Shown in pieces: positions 37,476-50,748 of a DNA stretch of 64,000 bases. The DNA lies in assembly GCF_013373865.1 (NCBI RefSeq), contig NC_050470.1, forward strand, positions 28,116,856 through 28,180,855. Reading direction: 5' to 3'. The number at the start of each line of letters is the position of its first letter. Positions within the stretch are counted from its first letter, which is position 1. The stretch comes from Monomorium pharaonis. Lineage: Eukaryota > Arthropoda > Insecta > Hymenoptera > Formicidae. Made by a program: the position numbers and the translations under genes. The notes under the pieces are model-generated. The model was given only the letters and a program-made list of their open reading frames with translations. It ran no database searches and was not told where the DNA came from.

Positions 37476-37542
37476 TGTGACGTAGCGTAAAAGTTGCGCG
37501 TTTGCTTTCTGAATCAAAGGTCCAGGTTCAAATTCACTCAGA
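37476..37542 (+). ncRNA. tRNA-like relic (degenerate SINE head or tRNA pseudogene)
   Basis: TAGCGTAAAAGTTGCGCG resembles the A box and D arm of a tRNA, with GCG/CGC able to pair. Forty-two bases on, GGTTCAAATTC resembles the B box/T loop. Between them CTTT-CTGAATC-AAAG forms an anticodon-like stem of 4 bp with a 7-base loop; read strictly the anticodon would be GAA. The T stem pairs poorly and the acceptor ends do not pair, so this is not a functional tRNA. Old tRNA-derived SINE fragments look like this. No clear SINE body or poly(A) tail follows. Confidence 0.4.
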
Positions 37543-37683
37543 ATTAATATATCAAATTTTTAATTAATCATCACATCTCTCAAAAGATAATGACAAATTA
37601 CCGAGAGTAGAAATGCTTTTACCAAAGCAATGCGCGTATAAATATACATCAAATAAAGATTATGATTTTCAGTTATGAAAACT

Positions 37684-37737
<54 letters not shown>
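37684..37737 (+). repeat. (AG)n microsatellite
   Basis: Nearly pure AG repeat, uninterrupted from about 37693. The Ser/Leu-rich minus-strand frame through it is an artefact. Confidence 0.95.
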
Positions 37738-37741
<4 letters not shown>

Positions 37742-39991
37742 AAAAAAACAAATGTTCAAAAATTCTTTCTAAGTGTCTACATATATCATGATATTCTTGT
37801 TTAACATTTGACAACAAAAATAAAATAATAATTATAAACACTCAGAGAAATTTCTGCACATATCTTGTTTTTTTATCTTTATGCACTATAAATAATTTTT
37901 GTTTAAATAAATGTTCACAGGTAATTTCTAGATTCTAAAACGCTCATTATGTTTATAATATAAAACAATAAAGTCAGCAATATACTAAGTAATAAATATC
38001 ATATAAATAATGTTTAAATACAGTTTAAAATTAATTAAAGACTATTATTTGTTGTGCAAATTTCTAATATAAATTATAAATTCATCTCCAAGATTTTAAA
38101 CAGGTGCATAAAATTAAATTGACACCTGTACTCTGAGCTGAACACGAAGGGATGAGATAGATAAAAGAAAGGATGGAGGGAAAAAGAAGTAAAAGTAAAT
38201 TGAGCGGCCGACGTGGTTTGTGATGGGTATGGGGAATCTTTGAAGGGTTTCGGTGCGAGTGTAAGGTAGCTTCGCGGAAGGGAGTAAAAGAAACGACTGA
38301 GGGGAGAGGTGAGCCATTATCGGGCGAGGGTGTATCTCGTCTAAACCAGGCGCGAAAGAGGGCAAAAAAACGCTGGCCCTCGCATGTCTCATTGCAATCT
38401 GCAAATATCGAGAATGTTTTCCGGCCTTGCGGCCGCTCGAACCAATTGTGATTATCTGGCAGAGATAAAAAAATCCGCGGGCTGGATCCATCGCGAACCT
38501 CGTCGTTCCAATCGCCGTCAATATACCCCCCGTACATATATAACTGACGATTCCCAAGGAATTAGGTGTTCTCGTGTCCCGAAATACACGGAACAACGTG
38601 GCGCGGAGTAGAAAAAAAATTAAACCAAGCTAATGGCATTTCTATCGGTTGAGAAAATACGCCTGGAGCTCGTTTAAGTTCTTAATGTTCCATCGGTACT
38701 TATCAGTATCTTCATCGTACCCAGGAAATGAGGTAATTAAATTGGTTTTGCAATCCCGTAGGTGACTTTTCTTATTCAATTACGTGTTCGTCTGAATTAT
38801 GACCGTACTGAATTGTACAAAACTGCACATAATCGTTTTGATTAATTTCCTATGCACTTTCCTTTGGCAACAAATTTTTTTTAATGAGTTTTAATGTTAT
38901 CAAATAATTAGTTACCCATTCGTAAAGAAACAAAAAAAAATGTCACGTGACTTCAAGAAGCCATTTGCATTATCTCTTTTAAAAAATGTTAATCGTAATT
39001 AATGAGATTCTTGCTGCGATACTTTTATTCACATTATTTTCATATTCTACTCGAAAGTTTTCTTTGCAAGACACATTAAGCTCTCCTTTAACAAGACGTA
39101 TTTTGTGATATAGGAGAGTCACCAAAACTTTATGGGCCAATGAAGGAGTTACAAGTTAAACAAGTTTTACTCATAAAGCACGCGAAGTAATTTGACCTTA
39201 AAAACTACGTGCGCGTAATGTCATGATCGAAATGTAACAAATTTCATAACCGACATTTCCTCCATAAAAATATATCAAATATATATAATGTGAAGGTTCG
39301 CGCTGTGTGTAAAGATATTAAAATCAATTCTCGCAATACAAAGAGTCATAAGAGAATCATGTAAAAAAATAATTCATCAAACGCTTCCTTTAAAAACATA
39401 TCAAGTTTTAAATTTATATTTTTAAATAAAAAAATATATATATATAATTTTGTGGCATTAAATATAAAAAGTTTAAGACAGCAAAATATATTACGCAAAG
39501 GATTAATACATAGTCGAAGACAAAGTTATATGAAATTAAGGACAGTGTTTCGTGAGAATATCATTCTCTGTGCCGCGAACAAGATGTCCCCAATGTTATT
39601 TTCCAACGTCACATCAGGTTAATCATCTCCCGAAAGTTATGGAAACGACATGACTGACGGGCAAACAGGAATTCGCTCGTTTCGTAAGTTTCCTCGGGGG
39701 GGGGCGATGAAGCAAGAGACAAGGCACGTTTAAAAACTTTTCAAATTTAACCCCATCTTAGGCAAGACTCTTCAAGACATCGTAGTTAAAAAAAAAGGGA
39801 AATACTGATGTAGTATACACAAGGTGACGAGTATGGCAAAGATTCTCGTAAAATATCCCTCGAGATAACTAACTTCAGCCACTCGTTAGACACCCTTGAT
39901 TTCCTAAATTTTTTTTTTCTTTTTACACTTCCGAGACAAGTTTAAAGATAAATGACAAGTTGTAATGACTTAAAACAAAATAATGACTTAC
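37738..39991. other. non-coding, nothing recognised
   Basis: AT-rich flanks around a GC-richer patch at 38130-38770. Two overlapping minus-strand frames there (38082-38537 and 38114-38596, 151 and 160 codons) have no domain and contradict one another. A short (TA)n lies near 39432-39446. Confidence 0.45.
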
Positions 39992-40044
39992 AGGATATCG
40001 TACAGGACATACAGGACGACCCAAGAGGAAAAAGCCTAGCCAAT
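39992..40044 (-). other. candidate small exon, minus strand
   Basis: On the minus strand AAATTTATTTGTTACAG precedes and CCT|GTAAGTCAT follows this 53-nt segment; both match splice consensus well. Two of three frames are open, one reading Trp-Leu-Gly-Phe-Phe-Leu-Leu-Gly-Arg-Pro, but a 53-nt segment is too short for that to mean much. Plus-strand GACAGGA-type motifs repeat inside it (TACAGGACATACAGGACGAC). It could be a UTR or non-coding RNA exon on the same strand as 10353-10394. Chance is a serious alternative. Confidence 0.25.
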
Positions 40045-43000
40045 CTGTAACAAATAAATTTAATTTAAAGATTAGCTTAGTCAGTAAAGAATTACATCCA
40101 TAAAACTTCAAATACAAACATATGTATTATAAAATTTATGCAATAACAAATTTTACTTTAAATAACGAATCAATAATTAGCGTCACATATGGAGAACGTA
40201 AATAACGTCACAAAATTATGAAATCGTCAACATAATAGCGCCAATCTTTAATTTGCACTGGTCACAGACGTATTCATGATATGACCATGTTTTATTCGGT
40301 ATATCATTTAGCGGGGTAAACAAAATAATGGCGATCAATGCTTTTCATTATTCCATACGTAAACAACGCGACCGCTCGAATCATCGAACATTGCCGCCAA
40401 CGAAAACAAATTCGCGGCGCGGCGGCCTTGGCGGCGAGGGAGGAAAGGGGTGATATCCGCGATATCTCACTCCCACGATTTGTATCGGCGAGGGAAGCCG
40501 ACCGAGGTGAAGTTTTCCAATTAAACGCGGATTATATCGCTTTGTCTCGGTATTGAAAATACATCGATAGCCAGGCCAGTTCACGATTCACCCTCGTGTC
40601 TGCTCGGATCGGCGCCGTCCACCCTTCTCCCCCTCCCTGCCTCACATAATCGTCCGGGCACGAGTTGAATCTTTCTCCAGCCGGGATCATCGAAACTTCG
40701 GTCAACAACGACTCGGCGATATCTCGATGTATCACGGACTCACGGAGCGAAGCGGCCGAGAGGCGGGATCACCCCCAACGTCACTTTTTTTTTCCTTCTA
40801 ACTCGTTTTCCCTTCGACGATTGTTTAAACCGTCTGCCGGGCGCCGCCTGGCCCGTTTTCGATTCCAACGCGAAACCTGGACTGCGAATAGGAATGTTCG
40901 GGGAGGAAGGCCGCTGGGAGGAGAACATGGAAAATTTCAAGCAGGCCTACACTCTCGTACACATCGTACCGACGGAAACGCGATATTTGCGGAAGACCAG
41001 AAACGAAACGACCTGCGCTGTGTCAACCAGGTGCCGATTAAATGTTGCCCCTATAGCCGCGAGAAAGATTAGCGGCTTCGACATTTTTGTTTCGCTTGCT
41101 GTTGGCAACTGATCGAGGGTGCACGTACATGAAAATATTGTAACTTCATAGTGAATGCAATATTTGTTTGATTTGGATTTATTTCAAAAATTGTTATGTT
41201 TAATTGCAAAGCAGTATTTTAGTCTTGTATTGCGATATCATGCTTATTTTCATTTTAATACTCACAACATATTGAGAATATTGTGTATTTATTAACTTTA
41301 ATATTGAGAATGCAAATATATTTATTAGCATCTCTAGAAGTGAGTATAGACAACAAATTATACAAAATAAAAGAGAGAAAATGCAATAATAAATAAATTG
41401 TAACGTACAGATGCTAAATTGTTAAATAATAATTAAGTAAATGGAATTACGCAAATGCCAAACATTTTAACCTACATTGCAAATTTTATTAAATTATATC
41501 ATTGTGTTATTTTTATAAAATAGTCTCTTTCAGTAATTAATCTTCATATAATTTTTTATCGAGAATATCTGCGATTAAATCTTGATACTTCTTACATAAG
41601 TAATTATTTCTCAAGATAGATCTGCTTGCAGAATAACTTATGCTATTATTAGATACTTATTAATCTCATTATGACTTGAGAAATATTTAGTACACAATGT
41701 ATACAATAGTATTATAATAATGAGATTGTGTAGCAATCTCTCTATACATATTACTTAGTTCTAAAAAGTTTCTGTTTCTCCTGTTTACGAATTTAAAAAT
41801 CTGTATGTATGCAATCAAATTCGCGATCTGTCACTTACTAGTCCGTCGCTCTCACATAGAGCAACACATTCTAATGTATACAATAAGTAGCATAGAATTA
41901 ATTTTATTTTTATGTATTTCATACACTTTCACATAACTTAAACAACACTTATGTAATTCTTTCATAAATTTACATACAGTCAACTATTCTTCTTAAAAGT
42001 TTTGCTTATTTCACATTTCATAAAAAAATAATTATTTAAAATTTACGAACCCATAGAGTCTACATTAACAAATGTTTACATATTGGAGATTGCAAATGCA
42101 TACCACACTTAAGCATTGTTTCATATTTTCCATTTACTGAATTGTACGATATTGTTCCAAATGAACGTTGGAAATTGTAGCTTAATATTTTAAATATCTA
42201 TTATTACAATAAATCTTCTTTTGTAAAAATTTTACATAAAATTACATGATTACATTATTATCAGTTACATAAATTGATCGAAAATTAATATTAGTTATAC
42301 CTATTGTTAACACGCACAAAACAAGAAATGTAGCTTGTTAAATTCTTTTCTATTTCATATCCCATTTATTCCGTATTTTTGTGACAAATATAAAATATTG
42401 ATGAGATACGATTTAAGTAAACCGGTATGCATTTAGCAATTCTCTCCTAAATATTTAGTGGAATAAAATTAATTCAAGTTCTAGTGAAAGTAAATTGTTT
42501 CACTTTTATCGGTTAAAAGAAAATGTGCGCGCGTGATGTGTACATAATCGACATTATTGACAAAATTACTAAAATTATATAAGATGATGCAGAATGCTAT
42601 TATACTAAGGCTTATGTTGCTGGAAATCGATGAAACAATTTGAATTCGATGTGAGGAAATAACTTCCCATTGGTCAGCTAGTGATCTGTAAGTACATCGA
42701 CTCGATTAGATTGACCCCTGGTCTAACTTCATGTGTACCGGGAAGTTTTGTACTTTCCCAAGTTCACTCCCTCGGAAAAAAGCTCTCGGTCTTCGTGTAA
42801 TAGCTACTCTACTACCATGCGATGGACTTTGCTTCTACGTTTTGTTGCCTTCCGCTTCACATCCAGCCATGTCCAAACATGAGCGAGAATAAAAACTTAT
42901 GCATGACGGCCAAATAATAAAAATAATTTTTGCAATTCCTTAATCAAGTTTTGCACAATGTAGTCTCACTTTACTTGATACATTAATATGTTCTCATTGT

Positions 43001-44768
43001 AAAATGCGGAATTTCAAAGATTTTTTAAACAAATGTAATTTAATTTATTTTTACAGCACATGCAAATATATTTTTGATGGAAGAAAATTGTATTTAAAAT
43101 AATATTTTGTTAAAATAATTCGTCTTGGTATTTCTAAAATATTATTTTTTAATATATAAATATCACATATCGATGTCATTTAATTTTTTGATACGTTTTT
43201 CACGTATTTATTAATTACATAATTTAAAAGTACTAAAAATATCAATATGCTCCGTGAAACAAAAAAAAAACACAAATGGTATTTGAACTTAAAGCCCAAT
43301 AAGTCCTCTTTAAAGACTAACGACCCTCTAACAAGGGGTGAACTGACTGTCCAGGGGTGAAAACGAACGTACATACATAGGCGCGTATGGACTCTATCGA
43401 TTACTGAAATTATGGCAGTAGGTCAGAAAAGGGTGTTAGAATTGGATGCTTTGACGAGGATATGAATAGCATCAGCCTAAGAATTTTTAATTTTAATTTG
43501 AAAAAGCAAACGCGTAGCTAAAAAATAATATTCATCGAACTAAACACATTTCTATTTAATTTTACTAATTATTATATCAATGCATTTTGACTACAGATAT
43601 AACATTATAATATATATTCTTTTGTGTATTCTAGTTGTATTCTTGTTGTAAATCATTTATAATTTATCAAACTCACAAAATCGATTACTTTTCTGTATTG
43701 CTCGCAAGAAAATTTTCACGTATCATATTTTGAAGAAACGAATATCAACGAATATCCCGCCTGCCGTTTATTCTCTAATTCTTTCGCGTAACTCCCCTCT
43801 GTGCACGCGGCAGCGAAACGATATTAAAACAATCGGGCGTTGTAAGGCCCGCCGGTCCCCTTTAAAATTTGCAAATACACAAGTGAAGTGCGAATTTATT
43901 CGACGGTCACGAACCGCGTAGAGAAGCTCCGCGATTCAGCCTCGGTTCAGCGCCGTGAGCCGTTTGCGGCAGCCGCGAAATGGAAAAACGGGCTCTCCTT
44001 CGTCGCCGGAGAGAGAGAGAGGAGGGCTGAAACGGCTGCATGCCGCGAGAGGGATTAGCATAGCCCCCTCATTAAAATACAAACACAATTCCATCGGTAC
44101 GTGTATAGGGCGCCGCTCTGCAGCCGCCAATCTCGAAAACCAACCCGTTTCCACGCCAAGAGAGTTCGACGCATCTCCCCTCATCCTTCGTTATTCCCGT
44201 CTCTCCTCTTTGTCGCACCCTCGTAACAACACCCTCGGTGCTATCCGAACAACTTTTAATCTATATTTGTTAAGTCGCCCTAAGTAAAACTTATGTCGAT
44301 TTATTATTAGTCGCGCTAAAACAGACGAGATTTTTTTTTTAATTATAATCACATTATATAACTCAGTGTTCATAAATATGACGCATATTTTATTAACTAC
44401 CAAATCAATCGCATTGACTGTAAAGTTAAGGACTACAACTTTGTACATTCTAATTTTTTTTTAATTATTCAATTTATCAAATTCATAAAACACACCATCT
44501 TTCTATTGCTTACAAGACATTTTTATATTAAAAAATCTAAAGAATCAACGCAATATTGAAAGAAAGGTATATATGAGAATTTATGTAGCCAAGAATATCT
44601 TGATGTGTGTAAAAAAAAATCATGCGAAAAATCCAGCTGAAAGAAAAACGCAATGAAGCGAGCAAAACTTCCACGTGACCAATCGGCACATGCAAATGCT
44701 CTATCTTCGCGTCATCCCCAAGTCTGCCTACCACCTCCCTCTATTCACCCCCTTTGTTTTTTTTACAG
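40045..44768. other. non-coding, nothing recognised
   Basis: A CpG-rich patch at 40310-41110 carries overlapping frames on both strands (longest 40665-41072 plus, 135 codons) without domains. 41120-42600 is AT-rich with stops everywhere. 42640-42900 is mixed, with a GTAAGTAC donor-like site at about 42688 but no clear acceptor. 43720-44290 is CpG-rich with a short GA run and frames up to 110 codons, unrecognised. Confidence 0.45.
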
Positions 44769-44846
44769 GAGACGTATCCGCGACAGTATTATCGCGAGTC
44801 ATATTTATTTTACTCTTACCATAAAGTCTACGTAGAGAGAACATAA
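44769..44846 (+). other. candidate terminal exon start, plus strand
   Basis: A very long pyrimidine tract (about 44720-44765, ending TTTTTTTTACAG) gives one of the strongest 3' splice sites here. One frame after it is open for 25 codons to a TAA at 44846 and is rich in Tyr. No donor or convincing poly(A) signal follows closely. If used, this would be a last exon with a short coding tail, or non-coding. Confidence 0.2.
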
Positions 44847-46931
44847 TTGCAAAGCTATTTTATAAAGTTAAATTAAGCACCGCAATTAATTATAATTTAA
44901 TTAATTTAGTAGTTCTATATATACATAATTATACTTAAACAAGTACAAAAGTATAACGTATTTCTTTAGAAGAAGATTATAAGGATATAAGACATAGTTA
45001 TAAAGCTTTTCTCCAATAATTTGTTAAGAAATTTTGCACATGAAATTTATACCGGTCGATGTATCGGTAAACCGTCCAGCGAATGTATTGTCATAAGCGG
45101 GGGTTAAAGATACATTTTTATATTTGGCAAATACGATGGCATTGGTCAATGGTCGCATCGTCAGCGAATAAGAAAGACCGAGCGGAAAGACACCGTCTGG
45201 TCTCATGGGGTGATTGGACCTTATTGACCGTAGAGAGAAAGTAGCCGTAAACAACCCCACCTAAACATCCCCACAGGCCTACAGGTCATCAGTTTAACCG
45301 TTGCTCTAACTACCCTCGCTTGTTTACCAATCGTGGATGCCTCTCGCGTGATTCGACGATCCAACACGCGGCGGGCCAAGAGATCTGCCCCGGAGAATAT
45401 CTATCGTTACCGACTCCCATTAATTTTACGTCCTTTCCGCGGAAACACCTGGATCCACTTAATTACTTACACGTTTGCTTACCACGCGTTTCCGAGGCAA
45501 GCTTTTTCCCAACTGACCGCGAGGAATATGCTTAATAGTAGCTTATTCATACATAAATGATAACATTATAATTAGTGATAACAAGACCAAAAAACCATGT
45601 GTAAAATACGCGGCTTCATTAGAAAGTTACGTAACCAAGTTGCTAAAAGCCAAATAATGTTATATTTTGTATTACTTTATAAATATTTGATTATCATTTC
45701 ATTAAATAATATATTTTTTTATGGCTTGTCTTAATTGTATTTGTTAAAATTATCTCAGACACCAAAACACAGCTTTTATAATTTAGAACATCTGTTAACT
45801 TACAATAAAACTCAATTAAAATTTTAGCATTTTAATTATTTAGATAACCGAGTGCTACCTTAGAAATAAACATTCCAATTTTATTCTCAAAATAAAATAT
45901 TGCTTCACGGAAAAGAATGTGCGGTGAAATTAACTAGATAAATCTATTCACGCGTAATATATGGCAAGTCTCCTTGATCTAGCGGAATATCCTATAAACA
46001 TCGTAAACATCATCATCAGATCTATCCAGGAGATCGTCAAAGGATGGTATATTTTGAGGGCAAACAATCCATTACATGCCGGCATTAATCATAGGAAACG
46101 CACCACGCGAAATACGTGGCATTTCTTTGAAGGGCAGTCGGACCGACACAGGCTCTTGCCAAATACAGAATCCGTTTGACCGTCAAACGTACAGAGCAGA
46201 AAGCTTTTATTCTTTCCACCCTTGACTCGGTCTATATGGAGAAACCCCTTCGACTTCTCCCCAGTCCCTCGGACTCTCCACAAAGAGGAATATTTACAAA
46301 TATTTCGCAACTAAAAACTTCCCGTTCGCGCGGCAGCACACTCTCGACGTTCTGTCTCGAGTGCCAGCTGTCTCGATTTCCCAGCTTCCTTCTTTTCCCG
46401 CGGTATTCGAAGACGTGCCACCATCCAGACGGTCCGCATCACCGGGAACGCATCACCCCGGAAATTCGACAGAGAACCGTTTTTGTCTGCCAGTCGCGGT
46501 TCGACTTTCCATTCGCTCCGTGCAACATATTTCGCTATCTGTTTTATACACTTGTGTGTGGATGCTCTTCAAACATCGAGAGAAATTTCTTTGTGCAACC
46601 CCGTCAAACTGAGTTCGAGAATAAAATTATCTGTTACGCAAAATTATTTTACACTGCGTATAAAATTTAATAGAAAATTTAATATACTTTTATCTAAATA
46701 AATCTTTGTAATAATGTATCTTTCTTTCGTCAAATTTTCTTAATGTTCGTAAATTCTTAAATAATATTTTTTCTAAATTTATTATCATTGCATATGATGT
46801 CCAATAATTTAAGATAATCAAAAACACATTATAAAGATATCATTGTAGATGATAATTCTCAAATGATAGCAATGTAGTATAAAGTTTAGCGTTTTCACAG
46901 CATTTTGTTTTACTTCTTTATCTACTTTCAG
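44847..46931. other. non-coding, nothing recognised
   Basis: Mixed patches at 45040-45540 and 46000-46620 hold overlapping frames, the longest 46176-46670 plus (164 codons), without domains or splice support. The rest is AT-rich. Confidence 0.45.
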
Positions 46932-47073
46932 TAGAGCTGATACATATGCAGAGCCGATATCTTCGGTAGTTATTCTTTGCCGGCTTACTAGGGACGGAGA
47001 TAAGGCAAATGCCGGCAGTAATTTGAACTTGGAGGGAATAGCCGATAACACGACCCCACAGTGTGTTCATTGA
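46932..47073 (+). other. candidate exon, plus strand, weak
   Basis: TTACTTCTTTATCTACTTTCAG is a strong 3' splice site. One frame behind it stays open for 46 codons to a TGA at 47071-47073, giving a mildly acidic, unrecognised peptide. A minus-strand frame also covers the region (46818-47051), which weakens the case. AATAAA-like sequence occurs near 47162. Confidence 0.15.
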
Positions 47074-48907
47074 GTGTTAATACTGTTTATGCCCTTTGTG
47101 ACATTTCTATGTGAGAAGTTTTTAGGAGCGAAAAATTGAGATGTTTTTTTTTTCAATTCGAAAATAAAAACAAAATCTATAATTCCGCGTAACCAATACA
47201 TCTTGCATAAATTAAACAAACCATAAAAAGCTGTAACTAATTTAGTTCTGTAAAATCGATTTACTTGAAAATTAGTTCTAACTTTAATCTAAATGTAAAT
47301 GATAAATAATCAAGTATTCACTAACACACATTAATTGTGCTTAAGTCGCGGCAACGGATGATTGCGTAGTTCAGGTGGCTATTTCTCAAACTAAATCCGT
47401 ACCTCGATTAGTATGAGAGATCGAAGGGACGGAGGGATGATAAGTACTCACCCTTGAGGGGTAGTAGGTGTGGCTAACGGTCGAGTAAATGAAGGGTCAC
47501 ATTACGAGTTAATGTTCAGCTGTTACATGTAATTCGCTTAATTGTCCGACCGGAGGGATGCAAAACTATGCGACAGTTGTGCCGCTCTCTTGGCGTTTAT
47601 CCCGGAAATACCCTTACACTAGTCTACAGTACCGACAATTTCAATTACGTGACATAACTTTACATATTGCGCGCACGCTCAAGGTTGCATGTTCAAAAAT
47701 ACCGGTCCAAAGTAAACGCTATATTAGTCCATTAATTTCATCAAAGCTACCGTTATCTTTTTTCATAGCTGCAGAACGATTATGCTGAGCAAGAGAGGCA
47801 TCTTTAAACCAAACGATTTCCTCAAACTTCTCCGTAAATGTGATTTCTTTCATTCTATTTTATTTGCAAATTTCATATATGGTAACATGTAGTTATTAAA
47901 TTTATTATTTTGTTAAGAAATAAAAACTTTAGATAAAAACTTTGATGTACAATACGAAGAAAACAATATTTCACAACCTTATATCAAAATTAAATTATTT
48001 TTCAAATAATTAAAAAGTGTACAATATTATATAAAATTAATACATAGAAGTTCCGTCGTATAGGAGACGATTTATGATTATCTTCCGCGCCTTTATCAGG
48101 TTGCATATTTAAAATGGCAAATTAGATACGCGAGAGTGCCGATTAAATTCCAAAGCAAGAGGTTAAACGTCAATTGCCATCTCGTATTTATACCTTGGAC
48201 CGCAACTCGCGGTGTCTCGCGCCTCATAAAAACCGCTTTGTTTCACAGAAAAGAGCAGACTTTATTTCACTCCACGTTGCCCGCGGCACCGCTGGATACT
48301 TATAAATGTTTTGCACCCTTTAATGGAGGAGGCGACGGCACAGCGGCGGCGGCGGTGTTGTGTAATTTTACGTTACGATAACAAGCCGAGTACAAACATG
48401 TAACATTACCGTCCGCGAATCTTATTACGTGTTAAAATCAACCGGCCGAACAGAGGAGAGTCCGCTGAGGGTGGGTGCGGTGACGGGGTATCGCGGGGGT
48501 GATAAAGGAGAGAGAGATCTACGCTGCCTCGAATCTTCACAAAGTGATCGCCCCGGGACATTGTATTCCCTCCACCTGAAACAAGCGCGCGCGAAGTGTG
48601 CCGTACTGATTACGTTCTCGCAGAGCTGGAATTTTCACTTGCGCAATTTACTTGTTTCTCTCCGCTCCGTATCAAAGCAAGCCCGACGATGTAAAACGTT
48701 AAAGTAACGCTCCGCCAAACGGACTACCGCCAGCCAAATGGAAATAAAACATCGCCAACACTCGCTGTTTATTGGAAATAATACGCGGCTTCATTTATAA
48801 ATCCCCATTTATTACTCATTAATTACCTTGCTACCTTAAAGAGAGTTGGGAGAGAGGACAATGCAAATGTGCAAAATTACTCATCAATCTGCTACTTTAT
48901 TGATAAA
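47074..48907. other. non-coding, nothing recognised
   Basis: AT-rich stretches around mixed patches at 47340-47800 and 48040-48720. Frames there (up to 92 codons) have no domain. A minus-strand AAGG|GTGAGTACT donor-like site at about 47449 has only a weak acceptor partner. Confidence 0.45.
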
Positions 48908-48994
48908 TTTCATAATCTTTTATACATTTTTTATTTCTTCATTTATACAAGTTTCTTGTATAAAGAAATAAAAAATGTATAAAAGAATATGAAA
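48908..48994. repeat. 87-nt hairpin with about 40-bp arms
   Basis: Left arm 48908-48951 and right arm 48955-48994 are complementary around a TTT loop, apart from one mismatch and a 4-base bulge in the left arm. AT-rich, without homology to the other hairpins in the window. The length suits a small-RNA precursor, but the 3-base loop and long uninterrupted pairing look more like a MITE core or a recent inverted duplication. Confidence 0.8.
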
Positions 48995-50603
48995 TAGCGC
49001 TATGATTAATGTATGCAACAGAAAAAGTTGATTGAATTGTCCTCAGACTTTAAGTACCCTAAAACGAAAGATTCTTTGTTTCAAAAAGGAAAACCTTCGT
49101 AAAAAGAAACAAAATCTCGGTGATCTACACTTAGTAGTTAAAACTAAGAGTCACGCAATGACATCAGCAGCATTAAAACAGGTTTGATACGAATTAGCAA
49201 AGGGTCGTCCAAAATCCGGCTATAATCTGTCCCACGGATTGACGCGTAAGAAGCGAAGGAGGTAGGATACGGAGGACTGACGGGACAGGAAGCTAAAGAG
49301 GGCGGTTAACAGGAGCTTCGAGGCAATAAGCGACTCTACAAGCTTTGGGAGGCGACGAGAGATGACCGCACAGGAAAAGCCGCACTGGTCAGCAGAAACA
49401 GCTCGCAAAAACACGGTCGGCCAGCCTCTTCTCTACTTCCCCCCGCCCTCCCCTCGAAGCGAGCGACCCTTAGGGAGAAAAGCTCCGCCAAACCCTCGCA
49501 TATCCTTCGACCGCTTCTTCGCCGTTTGACTGCTTCTTTCCGCGCCGGACAACGCCGCGCGTTAAAGGGACGCACAAATTTGTAGCTTCCGGCGATGGAG
49601 AAACAGCTTTAAAAGGTTCATCGTGAACGACACTACGTCTTACAGAAATGATCACGTTAGTAAGACAAACTATTCAATATAATACGATATGTCTCCGTTT
49701 GTTATATTAACTATATGCTAATTATTTGAAAGAAATAATTAACAATAATTAAATAAATAAAATAGTGAGATACTAAACATCAAATTTCTAAAATTGTAGC
49801 TCGTAAATTATCTTTGCGGTTAAAAGTGCGCTCATGCGTGTGCGTGCGTTTAGCTGTTTCGCCTCTTCTTCAAGGTACGTGACTGCACCCGGGAGCGCCA
49901 TCCCCTACTCCGCCACTCCACACCGAGAACTAACGGAACCCAACCCAACCTCCGCCCTCGCCATTGCATACTTTATTGTGCGCATTATTTAAATGAGCGC
50001 AACTTCGCCGTAATCTTGCCACCGAGCGACTCCCACTTTTGGTCCCCGTTGCTCGTTGCCATTTCGGTCTTTCCCACCCTCTTCGCGGACTACCCAACTC
50101 TTAAGGGAATGCATAACCTTGAATTTCCTGAATCTTTTTCATTCCACCTCGATCATCGCATTATCGTCATCAAGAGATTTCCTTCGATAGTACTTAATTT
50201 AAAAATATTTCCTATTTCCTTTAAGAAATACCAATATGTTATCACAAAAAGAAAAAAAGATACAAATTTGATAGAAGCTGCAAGTGTAAAGAAAAAGCTG
50301 CGTGCGAAAGCGTCTTAAGTACGCCCCATTTCACCGTGATGAACGGTGGTGTTTTCAGGATACGATGCAAGGAAAGAGGAAGACAGGAAGGCAGCGCAGA
50401 AGAGGATAAAAAGTCGTGGGAGAGATGCAAGATTATTGGTAAAAAAAAGTTTCGCTTCGACTGGTAGGGATTTCCTTCCGAATCCCCGTGGCCTATCAAA
50501 ACGGGTCATTCGACGCAATGTCCATGGCCGGAAAACTCGGATGACCTTGGATAGGAATCACGATCGATCGGCGAAGCCTTCGGGGTGGAACATTCAGGCT
50601 CAC
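48995..50603. other. non-coding, nothing recognised
   Basis: CpG-rich patches at 49140-49660 and 49830-50600 with overlapping frames on both strands (up to 132 codons at 50346-50744 plus) and no domains. Confidence 0.4.
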
Positions 50604-50748
50604 CCTTCCGATCTTCGCGCGATAGCAGCCGTAGTGTGCAAGAATGGAAACAAGCTATGCAACACGGTGGAATCGAATGAGATTTATGCACGGAGGAAAA
50701 CCGATAAGTCAAGCCTGTACATAGGCTTGCTACGTAATGTCTGATATC
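50604..50748 (-). other. candidate exon, minus strand
   Basis: On the minus strand the segment follows GATTATAAGTTTGCAG and precedes GGAAGG|GTGAGC. One frame is open throughout, about 48 codons beginning Asp-Ile-Arg-His-Tyr and including a cysteine cluster (Cys-Cys-Ile-Ala-Cys-Phe-His-Ser-Cys). The cysteines do not form a zinc-finger or knottin spacing I recognise. The plus strand is also open here, as expected in this CpG-rich patch. It could be an exon on the same strand as 10353-10394, but evidence is limited to the borders and the open frame. Confidence 0.2.

Noticed and set aside
38082..38596. Two overlapping minus-strand frames of about 150-160 codons
   Set aside because: Different frames over the same GC-rich patch; neither shows a motif and both cannot be coding.
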